From assembly GCF_905147365.1 (NCBI RefSeq), contig NC_056423.1:4754501-4818500 (forward strand): DNA of 64,000 nucleotides, read 5' to 3'. Shown here one piece after another: positions 54,324-64,000 of the stretch; positions within the stretch are counted from its first letter, which is position 1; every line of letters begins with the position of its first letter. Made by a program: the position numbers and the translations under genes. The notes under the pieces are model-generated. The model did no database searches and was not told the DNA's origin. It worked only from the letters and a program-made list of their open reading frames with translations. Origin of the DNA: Aricia agestis (taxonomy: Eukaryota > Arthropoda > Insecta > Lepidoptera > Lycaenidae).

Positions 54324-56120
54324 TCTGATATTAACACAAATATCATAAATACTGTTCAGATAACGGAGTTTAGTGTTAAAAAATATTTGAAAAATCTAGA
54401 CGTTAATAAGGGCTGTGGGCCAGATTTGCTTCCCCCATGTTTCCTTAAAAATACCCGTGAATCAATTTCACTTCCTCTTTCTATAATGTTCAATAAGTCT
54501 CTCAAGCAAGGAGTGATACCATATGTTTGGAAAAGGTCTCTAGTTGTCCCCATTCATAAAAGTGGTGATAAGCATAACTGTAAAAATTATAGAGGTATTT
54601 CTAAATTATCTGTTATACCAAAGCTTTTTGAAAAAATGATTTATGATGCAATCTTTCCCCTTATTAGACCCCACCTTACCGTCTCACAGCATGGTTTTGT
54701 TAGTGGAAGATCAACGGAATCTAACCTCAACGAATTTATCGACTACGTCTATACAGCCATGGACACAGGTTACCGTGTAGATGCCGTTTATACCGATTAC
54801 GCAAAGGCTTTTGATAAAATTTCTCATAGATTACTTATTAGAAAATTGGCTTATTTCGGTATTCATGGTGATCTCCTGCGATGGATGGAATCTTACTTGC
54901 GTAATAGAAGCCAAGCTGTTGCAATTAAAGGATACACTTCTAATTTTGTTCCTATCACTTCAGGGGTTCCCCAGGGATCTCATCTTGGCCCATTGATGTT
55001 TAATATATTTATTAATGACGTGGTAAGCTGCTTTAAATACTCAAGAGTTCTTTTATATGCTGACGACAAAAAAATTTTTTGTATAGTTCGCACTCTAAGT
55101 GACTGCATTAATATGCAAAAAGATTTAGATGACTTATGCGATTATTGTACTAAAAATAAATTACATCTTAATGTTGAAAAATGTCAAACTATATCCTTTT
55201 GTAGGAAAAGAAAATTATCATTGTTTAACTATTCACTGTTTGGTAAAACTCTTAAGCGTGTCGATGAAGTCAAAGATCTCGGATTAATTCTGGACCGTGA
55301 ACTAACTTTTGCAAATCATATAAGTAGTATTTGTAACAAATCATTCAAAATTCTTGGTTTCTTGTTTCGACAGGCTAACGATTTTAAACAACCAACAACA
55401 TACACTATACTTTATAACTCGCTTGTCAGATCAGTGCTTGAGTATGCGTCAACTGTTTGGAATCCCTTTTATTTTAAATACATTGATATGTTAGAAAAAA
55501 TACAAAATAAATTTCTAAAAAGATTACAATACAAGTTTACAAATATTGACAAAACTAAAATGTTGTCCTTGGATAAGCGGAGAGGTTTAAAAGATGAAAT
55601 ACTTTTATATAAAATTATCCACAACATGATAGACTCTCCATACCTCCTAAGTCAAATTCTATTTAGGTGCCCGTCTCGTACCCGTAGTAGCTTAACATTT
55701 GATACAGCTGTGTGTAGATCAAACTATGCTAAGAATCGCTTTATGGTGAGAGCGTGTGAAAGGCATAATCTTAATTTTAATGAAATTGATATATTCAACT
55801 TAAAATTTAAATCATTTGCTGCCACAATCAAAGAAATATAGTTGTTTTCTTGTAATGTTAGTATATTTTGTTTTCTTCCACACTATTGTATAAAATTGTG
55901 TGAAATTTTCTTAACCAACTTGAACATTGTGTTATTTATAATTATTATTGACTATCAACCGTTGCATAAACTTCTTGTATCACAAATAATTGATCCATGT
56001 TACTGTAATATTTATCTGTGAAAACTTTATTGGCTCATATGTGCTACTTTACTATTTAAAGTTGTTATGTGTTAAAATGCTGTTTGTTTTCCAATAAATA
56101 AATAAATAAATAAATAAATA
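54324..56120 (+). mobile_element. non-LTR retrotransposon (Jockey/CR1-like), 5'-truncated
   Basis: A single frame is open from 54324 to the TAA ending at 55841. Reverse transcriptase motifs in order: 'GCGPDLLPPCFLK', 'VVPIHKSGDKHNCKNYRGIS', 'QHGFVSGRSTESNL', 'AVYTDYAKAFDKISHRLL' (first catalytic Asp), 'TSGVPQGSHLGPLMFNIFI', 'LLYADDKKIF' (YADD catalytic box), 'NVEKCQTISF', then the thumb 'VKDLGLILDREL'. The endonuclease and any ORF1 are missing. A 3' UTR of about 250 bp ends in (AATA)n at 56093-56120. The intact core suggests recent insertion. Exact clade not determined. Confidence 0.9.
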
Positions 56121-56165
56121 TGACGTGTGCGACATGTCGGATTTTGATCAGATTCTAGTACTACG
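56121..56165 (-). repeat. family X repeat, copy 3, second part
   Basis: 'tgacgtgtgcgacatgtcgg' then 'attttgatcagattctagta' is the reverse of the family X start 'aaaatccgacatgt(t/c)gcacacgtca'. Together with 53850-53960 it shows the LINE inserted inside family X. Confidence 0.75.
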
Positions 56166-57006
56166 GACGTACGGACTCTACTCCGACCCAAAGAGTCTCC
56201 ATATATAATATAATATCTGTATTATCTGTGCCAAAGAGGATATAAACTACATAACACACCGACCATTGCGTAATATTCTGTATTCTAACTACAACATTCA
56301 TGATAGCCACAACCAATAGGACGTCCGTTTTTATTATAATTCTTATTTTAATTTTATGCGACATCTGAGAGCTTCGTCTAGAATCTAGATTGTGGACATA
56401 AAATATTCATCTATATTGATAAAATAAATTCGAGCTATAACAGTTATGATACAGGACGTCTATTTTCATATTAATTAAAATATTTAAATCATATGTGCAT
56501 GGTGCAACCTCCGAGATTTAGATTCTAAATTGTCGTAATAAAATCTGTATCGATTTTGGTGAAGTTTGAGTTACAAAATGTACGACTCAAGAATAAATAA
56601 ATAAACAAAATTATATATCACTCATGTTATTTAGGTACAGATCTGAAGATTAGTATTATATAATATTATGTACACTGTACAATAGGCACATAAAAATTTG
56701 GTTAGAACAAAAGACTTAAACGGAGACAAAGCTGCGTCAAATATAAATTAAAACAACTCGTATTTTAAATAGATAAGAATCTTAAAGAATTTAAAAGCCT
56801 GTTTTAGACTAACGTAAGATTTTTTAACAATCATAACAAAATAGAACGAACTAGTTGGCCAACTTAAAAGTGTTCTCATTTATACCTTTGACGTAGTATG
56901 CTGTATGTCACACTGCGTTGCTGAGCCGCATGCAGCGGTAAAACAACGCGCCGATTTGTCAGTTTGTTTGAAGACAAACAAGTTTCTAATATATAAACCT
57001 GCACCT
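56166..57006. other. intergenic sequence
   Basis: No gene or repeat recognised. Confidence 0.45.
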
Positions 57007-57190
57007 GTAGCATGGCTACAGTAGAAATAGGAAAGTATAGACAAACAGCCTAGATAGATAGCCGTAGAATATAGTCTATGTGATAAAGTGGCATTTTAAA
57101 TGAATTTTTTTCGATCGAAATCGGAACGGCAACATCAGTTTATCTTCGCTGTTTGTCTATACTTTCGTATTTCTACTGTAGCCATGCTAC
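57007..57190. mobile_element. family M foldback MITE, copy 2
   Basis: Left GTAGCATGGCTACAGTAGAA and right (reversed) GTAGCATGGCTACAGTAGAA are identical, then 'agtatagacaaacagc' and its inverse. The interior shares 'gataaagtggcattttaa' with the foldback at 5097-5560, so the two families are related. Confidence 0.8.
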
Positions 57191-57347
57191 GGGTGCTGGA
57201 TGTATTGTTACGTACACAACTAGCGACGCAATCCTGTATCGTGCTATCGGAGTTTCTGAGAACGGCAAAATTTAAAGTATCACTTTAAACATCCGGGTAC
57301 TTCAACCCTAGTTGAACAGGACAGGGATGTGAGCCCTGACCACCTGC

Positions 57348-57394
57348 ATTATAGTGTATACTTAGGAAAGGGCTTCCTAAGTATACACTATAAT
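57348..57394. repeat. perfect 21-bp-arm palindrome
   Basis: Arms 57348-57368 and 57374-57394 ('attatagtgtatacttagga' plus one base, and its inverse) around 'agggc'. Confidence 0.9.
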
Positions 57395-57637
57395 GGCATT
57401 AGGAGCAGTGCAGATTAAGGCTATGCGATAAGCACATTACTCTTTGACACGCATCACATACAGGTCAATATAGGCTATAAAATTGTGTACCTAGTACCTA
57501 CTTCTTATCGTCGGCATCATCATCATTTATCATCATCATATTCATCATCATCATAATGATTAAGACCTATAACTGCTTATACTCAAATCTCTTTGAGTGA
57601 GAGAAAATGTATGTTCGTCATACTAATATTATTGAAA
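57395..57637. other. short intergenic stretch with an ATC microsatellite
   Basis: An (atc)n-rich run lies at about 57510-57560. The left SINE duplication is at 57628-57637. Confidence 0.6.
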
Positions 57638-58002
57638 AACGCCTCCGTAGTCTAGTGGTATAAAGCGCAGCTCTTGACTCGGAGGTCGTAGGTTCGATTC
57701 CCACGTTGGAAACATGTTATTTCCAAGTTTGGTTTGGACAATGCAGGCCGATCACCTGATTGTCTGACAAGTAAGATGATCCATGCGTCGGATGGGCATG
57801 TAAAAAGTCGGTCCTGCGCCTGATCTCTCGCCAGTCGTGTCGGTCTTCCGTCCCACTGGGTTATGAGAGTAAAGGAATAGAGAGTGCTCTTGTGTACTGC
57901 GCACACACTTGGGCACTATAAAATTACTCCTGCGTAGCTGGCCTGGTTTCAATGAAATCGGCCACCGTCACCGAAACCGGTGTGGGAGCTATTATTATTA
58001 TT
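57638..58002 (+). mobile_element. tRNA-derived SINE, copy 2, with 10-bp duplication
   Basis: Same layout as copy 1, with a few bases more at the 5' end ('aacgcctccgtagtctagtg') and an (ATT)n tail. Flanked by 'attattgaaa' at 57628-57637 and 58003-58012. It is nearly identical to copy 1. Confidence 0.88.
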
Positions 58003-58012
58003 ATTATTGAAA

Positions 58013-58175
58013 GTCAGTCTGTCTTACTGTTACCTTTGAACCTGCAATTTTGCTGTTTGGAATGGAGGTACTTTAAATCCCGGGAAAGGACTTAGGACAC
58101 TTTTTATCCCAAAAAATGTACGGTTCCCGCGCGATAAACGAGTTTTGGCGCAACGGAGTTGCGGGCGTCATCTAG
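58013..58175 (-). repeat. family B repeat, reversed
   Basis: 'ggaggtactttaaatcccgg', 'aaaaatgtacggttcccgcg' and 'ggcgcaacggagttgcgggc'. Confidence 0.75.
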
Positions 58176-58185
58176 TAGGTACGTA

Positions 58186-58505
58186 ATAATCTTATATATA
58201 AAATTCTCGTGTCACAATGTTAGTGACCGTACTCCTCCGAAACGGCTTTACTGATTTTACCAAATTTTATATGCAGATTCAGTAGGTCTGAGAATCGGCT
58301 AATGGCTACTTTTTATATTGATAAGTGCATTTGTTGAATAAAAAATAGTAAATTATTACAACTCGAGACTGACGGCGACCATTGTTTATGCGACGGGATA
58401 GCGATGGACGTTGCCATGGTGACATACTTATTTAGTCACTACAGTAAAATAATATGGGCGAAATATTTTATATGGCAAAACAACATTAGCCGGGACAGCT
58501 AGTTA
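58186..58505. repeat. family F repeat
   Basis: It starts 'atatataaaattctcgtgtc' and 'gtactcctccgaaacggctt' and ends 'ggcaaaacaacattagccgg' then 'gacagctagt'. I recognise the opening phrase as a widespread insect repeat but cannot assign a class. Confidence 0.55.
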
Positions 58506-59267
58506 TAATATTATATTTTAATAATTTTAGTAAATGTTTGCTTATTTAATTACAATGTATACATACGTAAAAATTGCAACATTACAAAGGAATTCATTTC
58601 GTTAATTATATCTATTAAGTTATTAAATATTACGTTACATACATGATACAACATACAATTTTGTAAAGTTTCTTACGGTTCAAAAATGTTAATATCGTAC
58701 TAAATATTTTGTAAATACTAATTTAGCGATTACACATTGCACAGGCTATTTTAATTGTGGTGGTCATAAAAGTTGAAATTAGCACGTTGGTAGAAAACAA
58801 AAAGAAAAATTCACAATAAACCAAGTTTAAACCATACAATTGGTCAATATGGAGTCTCTAGTGACTGGCCATCAACAAAGTTTTTTGTGAAACACATTAA
58901 AGAGGTTCTTAGTGTTTTTTGTAAAGAGCTTTTTAATGTGGCATTAAAAAATCCAGTTCTATGAATCATACTTCTGACGTAGAGCTAATGCATCGGGGGA
59001 CAAGTAACCCATAAGCCTCGAATTATTTCATCTTCTAAACAAGATACTACATTATACTTCCAAGAATTTGATTTGAGCGAAAACACAATATCCTAAATTT
59101 TTTTCGATGGAAAGAATCACAAAGATGCATCTAATTTTCACGAATTTTGTCGTAGCCGTGCATTAAACTAAGTTAATATTTTAACACATTGTATAAAATT
59201 CTATCACTGAGACACTGATCTGGCGGATTTTTAAAAATATGTTACATATTTATTGAGTTATACTTCA
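58506..59267. other. intergenic sequence
   Basis: No gene recognised. Confidence 0.45.
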
Positions 59268-59335
59268 ACTCCCAAGCGGTCACATTCGACCGCGATAACA
59301 ATAGATTTCCACGAATCCACGATCGAGGGATTACG
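59268..59335. repeat. family G fragment
   Basis: 'caactcccaagcggtcacat' and 'aacaatagatttccacgaat', shared with 26270-26345 and 44668-44765. Confidence 0.5.
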
Positions 59336-59479
59336 AAAAAAAACTAACTTGGCGATGATTCCGCGTCGTCCTTTTTCACCTGGCATATTATGAGTGAAAA
59401 AAGAAGGACGATGTTTTATTTTTTGGGCTAGTCGCCCCCTCAATAGCTAAAGGCTCCTGTCCACGTAGGTACCTACATA

Positions 59480-59900
59480 CTTCTTATAAATGGAAAAATG
59501 TGTCTGTCTGCTTGTCTGTTACCTCTTCCCCCACATCGCTGAGCCAATTTTGCTTATTATCCTGGAAAAATGTGCGGTTCTCGCGCAATATTGTATTGTG
59601 AAGTGTGTAAATTTGTTAAACGGAGTGCATATTTCTGTGATCTTCTAGTTATAAATTACAATCTGATGCTAGTGGATTATAGAATCATACAAATGAAGCC
59701 GCCACTCTATTGCGATTTGCGCCACAATTTCTTTGTTGCGCGGTGAGCGTTCCTTTTTCAGAATAAGTATCCTAATAAATGTCCTTTCCCGGGACTCAAG
59801 TATCTCCATACGAAATTTCAGCAAAATCGGTTCAACGGATTGGACGTGAAGAGGTAACAAACATACAAACTTACAAACTTTCGCCTTTTTAATAGTAGAT
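59480..59900. repeat. family B repeat pieces, both orientations
   Basis: A reversed, decayed piece lies at about 59480-59650 ('tgtctgtctgcttgtctgtt', 'ggaaaaatgtgcggttctcg'). A forward piece lies at 59700-59900 ('tgtcctttcccgggactcaa', 'cagcaaaatcggttcaacgg'). Confidence 0.6.
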
Positions 59901-62141
59901 AATAGCATTGTGGCCCATGGCTCTCTTATTTAATGTTAACACACAATTAAAATTTTTAACTAACGTTTGAGTTGTAAAATTTACCTACCTTGCATTTTTA
60001 TTCGAATCTGCAAGCGATGATGCATCCAATTCTGTTTTGTTTGAGTTTTGTTTGATTTGGTAATTGAATTGAAAATTGTTGCAGGACTTTTAATAACTTT
60101 TATGAATGTTTGTTTGAATTTTGCTATCAATAAAATATTCCGTGGCCTAAATTCTTTTCTTGGACCTACGAATTTTTTGAAAGAAGTACTTCGCTATTGA
60201 TTTTTTTTTTTTATTTACTTAAACAAAACAAATTTACATTACAAAATAACATGGACTACAAATATAGCTCAAAGACTTCTATTAGCTTAATTCCAAATCA
60301 CAATAATTCACTGGTAGCTACAGAAGTGTAAAACTGCAGCGCAGCTAGCAATGCCTCTCACATTTGTAACAAAAATAGTAGAATTGATTGAATGCAACTT
60401 GACTAAAACCCCAGCTAGATAAACACCGCTCAGTCTCAGTTATATAAAGCACAGGGTGTCTCATTTCATTGCGTTTGCCTTTCATCAAAATCTGATCAGT
60501 CATCTGATACGGTTGCATAATATACTTTTACATTTAGCGCTATCGTAGATGCCAGTAGGTATATAATAATAAAAGGTATAATAAAGTACATACCTTTACC
60601 TTCTTCTAGTTCATCTATGTTTTTCATCTATACAAATAAAATTGAAAATTGGTCTCGTCAAAACTCGGGAATAGCGGAACCGATTTGGCTAATTTTAGTC
60701 TTGAAATATTCGTGAAAATCTAGGAAAGGTTTATATTAGAGGAAAGTGATACGAATTATGTAGTATTTAATTATAATATGTCTTAATCTGAGACTGTCCT
60801 ATCATACGGTTCGTAGAATTATATTCTTCAAGACTACGGTAAGTTCTGATACTACTGTTATATTGTAAATTTGTAAGAGACGAGTATTTTTAACCGATTT
60901 CATATACAGGGAATGTTCTATGTTTGGTTGTGGATATTTTTTTATATACTTACTGGCCACTGGCATATCCAGTTCCAAAGCCTGTGTTCTTTACTAGGCG
61001 CCAGTGCCAATGCATACCAATACTGTAATTTTAAGTCACTTCTCTTGGTATGAACTATAATAATAACTAATAAGTATTACATGTCTGTAGTAAGTAATGA
61101 ACTAATGACTCTTTCACCAGAATTCGATTATACTAAATTAAAAGACCATTGTTTTTGGTATTTACCTGTCTGTTTTACCGTTTTTCATTTGGTTCATCAG
61201 TTCCAACTTCCATTGTTTGAAAAGCCATGAAAACATTCAAAAGGTTTTTTTTTTGGTTTTGGTGATACGGAAGAATTGGATGTTCCAACTTAAAACTTGT
61301 TAAACATTAAATACTTCTTAGTCTGCCCTAATATGCATAATCTCCATTTTTGTCATAAATATAGTCAATTTAATTTTAGATATGACTAAAATATACAATA
61401 CAACATTCAAATAAGGCGTGCATTATCGCAAAGAATGCTGTTCTTATTGACCACCTTAGGGACCAAAAGTCCTTGAAATTCCACGAATCGAACCTTAACA
61501 CGTTTTTGCAGACTATAGCTGTGATGTAGTGACGTCATAGCTTGCTAAAATATTTGGCGCCAAAACCATAAAATCAGAGAATACCTACTCTAAATAATTC
61601 AGATAGCAAACTGTAGCATCTAACGAAACTATTTGTTCGCCCCAAATTCTTTTGGCGAATATTCATGTTCAAGAATTTAGCACATAATATTTAATACAGA
61701 TACCTCTAGTTTTGCTATTTGTTATAAATTTACAAAACATAGAATTTCTTTAAGATAATTGTTATTTGCTATACTAATAAGTCGTATTAACGGTCGGATG
61801 TAGATTCCGAGAAATGCATAAGTACTCAACAAGTGCCGATCAATTGGTGTAAAAAACGGAAAGGTCCGTGTACCTGTGATAGAACCTCCGTTCGACACGG
61901 ATGACGCATCTCACTAGATCTGTCTCTGACTCATAACGATCAAAAATAACGTTTTCTTCGAAACCGGGGCCACTCCACCTGTTGAACACACCTGGCCGGG
62001 AGCTCCTCAAATATTTGAGCTACCATCTAACCACAAAGGCAAAGGTCCCATTCAAAATTTTTGAACTGGCCGAGTTTGTAATTACAGCGCAAACTAGTCA
62101 AACCGCTGTCTAGTTACTAGTACGATATCCGGTTTTCATAC
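59901..62141. other. gene-poor sequence
   Basis: No coding exon can be supported and no repeat family is identified with confidence. A minus-strand stretch near 60583-60626 looks like a small exon (acceptor 'gtatag', ATG, donor GTATGT) but does not fit the phase of exon a. Confidence 0.4.
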
Positions 62142-62560
62142 CTTTGTCACTGTAGGCTCTGTAGGCACTTTTCTCTCGATTTCCAGCCGCTTAATCCCGC
62201 TTTATTTATTTGAGCACACACCACACAAACACAACAACTTTTGGAAACTCGGCGTAAAAATTTCAAAATTCAATTTACGAACCCGGCGCACCACTTCAAA
62301 ATTATTTGTACTTTCATTCTTAAATTCCTTTGTTTTCCATATTTTTGACAGTTTTTGTTATTTTTTTTCGGCGACACGAAAAAAAATCGTCACGTGAGAG
62401 AGGGCGACCGTCGGTTGGCGACTGGTATAGTAAACGTACCTACGCTAGGCCAGCACGCCGCCGCTCGGGTGGGAGGAGGGCCGCGAGACGGACGTACGAC
62501 GAGCGCGCGCGCCAGAAAGAGACGGTCGCAAACGTCATCAACGGCACACGAGTTACCTCT
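62142..62560 (-). promoter_or_regulatory. candidate promoter and non-coding first exon
   Basis: A GC- and CpG-rich block (about 62395-62530, with 'gagcgcgcgcgccagaaaga') stands out from the AT-rich surroundings. Downstream on the minus strand a splice donor ACAAAG/GTATGA at 62142 follows a region without repeats. Joined to exon a it gives an in-frame TGA before the ATG at 24329, as expected for a 5' UTR. This assignment to the kmr-like gene is speculative. Confidence 0.25.
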
Positions 62561-63233
62561 ATAAACCTACTAAAGCGGATTGTCTCCGAGACATATGGAT
62601 CCGCGAGGAGCCTCCTACGATTTCATTTTGCCGGCGCACCACCGGTTTTACCTGTAGCCGATGAGGTTATTTGAATTCCATCCGAGTGAAAAAGATAGAG
62701 GTTTAATGAATACGCGTAAAGGTTGTGGGGACTGGGAGCGTTAATTTGAATACCTTAACGGTTGTCGCGGGTCATTCGTCCCGAGCGAGATAGTTCCAAT
62801 TTCGGAAATGATAACTTTCCACTTGAGCGGTTCTAATTACTCGAGCGACCACAACACAATGATGGTCTTTTGTTTGCCTTTCCTATTGGGAAAAGCTTCG
62901 CTCTTGCCAATTAGCTGGCACGCTCCACAAGTAGCGCTTTGTTCTTCAAAACAAGTGAAAACTTGAAAAGTACTTAGTCACACTTACCCGACGTTTGGGT
63001 GTATTGGGGTTAGGAGTTGGAAAGAATAGTGCGATTGGCGCTAAAGTTTTTCACTTTCCTTTTATTTTGCTGGTGATTAGTTCGGTAACAAATTAAACGG
63101 TTGGCATTACTTTAAGAATTACTGGCAATTCTCGCGAGCACAATAAATCTCCCGACTTAAGTTCCAAATTTTTATCGGATATATTTTATGCGTCATTTAT
63201 TCCTGTCTTTATTTCGATCAATTTGTTTTAGTT
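62561..63233. other. intergenic sequence
   Basis: No gene or repeat recognised. Confidence 0.45.
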
Positions 63234-63374
63234 GGGGCTGTTTCACCACTTCTAGATAAATGGCTAGACTATCCACAACTTATATGACTTATATAGAGTA
63301 TGGAGTAAATATCAACTATGAGATAAGTTGTGGATATACCATCCTTCACTTATCAAAAAGTGGTGAAACAAGAC
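63234..63374. mobile_element. family T palindromic MITE, copy 4
   Basis: Left 'ggggctgtttcaccacttct' and right (reversed) 'ggtcttgtttcaccactttt' are inverted. 'actatccacaactta' and 'taagttgtggatat' form the inner stem. Confidence 0.75.
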
Positions 63375-64000
63375 CATAAAAAATTCAACTGTCACTGTCA
63401 AGAATACTAGTAACCTTTTCAAAAAACGTTTTTGATTCCCTATTGATAATAATTTCACAATAATTCATGTAACTCTGTTTGGTATTCCAAATTCCAATAC
63501 GGCTAATACCTTGCGTAATATTTGTTACTTCCAATTGAAGTTTTTAAATTTTTATCTCACTGTGTCAACGTAGACTTTGAATGGTATTTCAGTAACCGTT
63601 CCCTCATTTGCATACCAATTGCCTATAATTACTATGCTAAGCAGGCATGGTCAATTAGTTTACTTGTAGAACGACACTTGGAAGGACATTCTTTCAGTGG
63701 AATACTTAAACGTTTAATAGCTTTTTTTTATTCCTTTTAAGATTGTTCAAAGCTTATGCAGCATCGTGTATACTTTAATAATAACGGCAAATATTTTTCT
63801 TGTCTACTTCTTACTTTTGACCCCTACAATTATTTTTACCCAGCTGCATAAAGAGGTATGTCACATAATATTTCTTTGGGATGTTTTTAAAGATTTCACG
63901 GCTTGGGGATTTTAAGACGAAGGGGTTTATGCTCGTCTTTGCCGTAAGAACGACACTAAAAGCAGTGTACATCAAGCAATCAAGCTACTGGGCATATTTA
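63375..64000. other. intergenic sequence
   Basis: No gene or repeat recognised up to the window end. Confidence 0.45.

Noticed and set aside
59994..60012. 19-base minus-strand microexon with a GTAGGT donor
   Set aside because: Joined to exon a, its ATG would start a frame that stops within about 20 codons; no support.
60583..60626. small minus-strand exon beginning ATG AAA AAC ATA
   Set aside because: Acceptor and donor look plausible but the phase does not fit exon a and no other gene is present; it may be chance.
62330..62674. 114-residue plus-strand frame with Arg-rich sequence
   Set aside because: It is a by-product of the CpG-rich block; composition is that of translated GC-rich DNA, with no domain and no splice context.

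Overview
This window is eukaryotic nuclear DNA, AT-rich and dense in interspersed repeats, and it most resembles a lepidopteran (moth or butterfly) genome. The evidence is one insect-type gene with many short GT-AG introns, tRNA-derived SINEs, several short TIR (foldback) element families, non-LTR retrotransposon pieces, and repeat families I recognise as typical of Lepidoptera. The organism assignment is inference. There is no prokaryotic, organellar or viral gene content.

The only host gene I can support is on the minus strand, from about 24.36 kb down to 6.265 kb. I read it as the insect member of the PLEKHA5/6/7 family (Drosophila kramer, kmr). Twenty-one exons join in frame: a Gln-rich N-terminus, one PH domain split over two exons, long disordered Pro/Gln/Ser/Tyr-rich regions, a coiled-coil block, and a C-terminus with the PERYIPE and SPEEQQKRQEKVE motifs. 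Counted from the ATG at 24329 the shorter form is 1,962 residues. A further exon of about 3.3 kb encodes 1,093 additional residues and ends in TGA. It continues 43 bases past that stop to a consensus donor whose phase fits the next exon, so this locus makes either an alternative C-terminus, a readthrough product, or a form carrying a 30-base microexon. The 5' end is not resolved. A GC-rich stretch near 62.1-62.6 kb with a possible non-coding first exon is a weak candidate, and would imply a 38-kb first intron.

The flanks, 1-6.2 kb and 24.4-64 kb, are gene-poor and built of nested mobile elements. Notable are: a 1,966-bp TIR element with an 8-bp duplication (2480-4445) containing a smaller TIR element that itself contains a third; a 1,727-bp hAT-like element with an 8-bp duplication (35960-37686); the C-terminal part of a LINE with a restriction-enzyme-like endonuclease, sitting inside a (TATAT)n microsatellite that expanded within an older repeat (39.65-41.4 kb); a LINE with an intact reverse transcriptase core plus a SINE, layered into an older repeat (53.85-56.17 kb); a second SINE at 57.6 kb; an RTE-like LINE remnant split by a small TIR element (45.2-45.6 kb); and many palindromes and foldbacks with 20-75 bp arms. 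Repeat family letters (A, B, C, D, E, F, G, H, I, J, K, L, M, T, X) are local labels used only to cross-refer between copies in this window.
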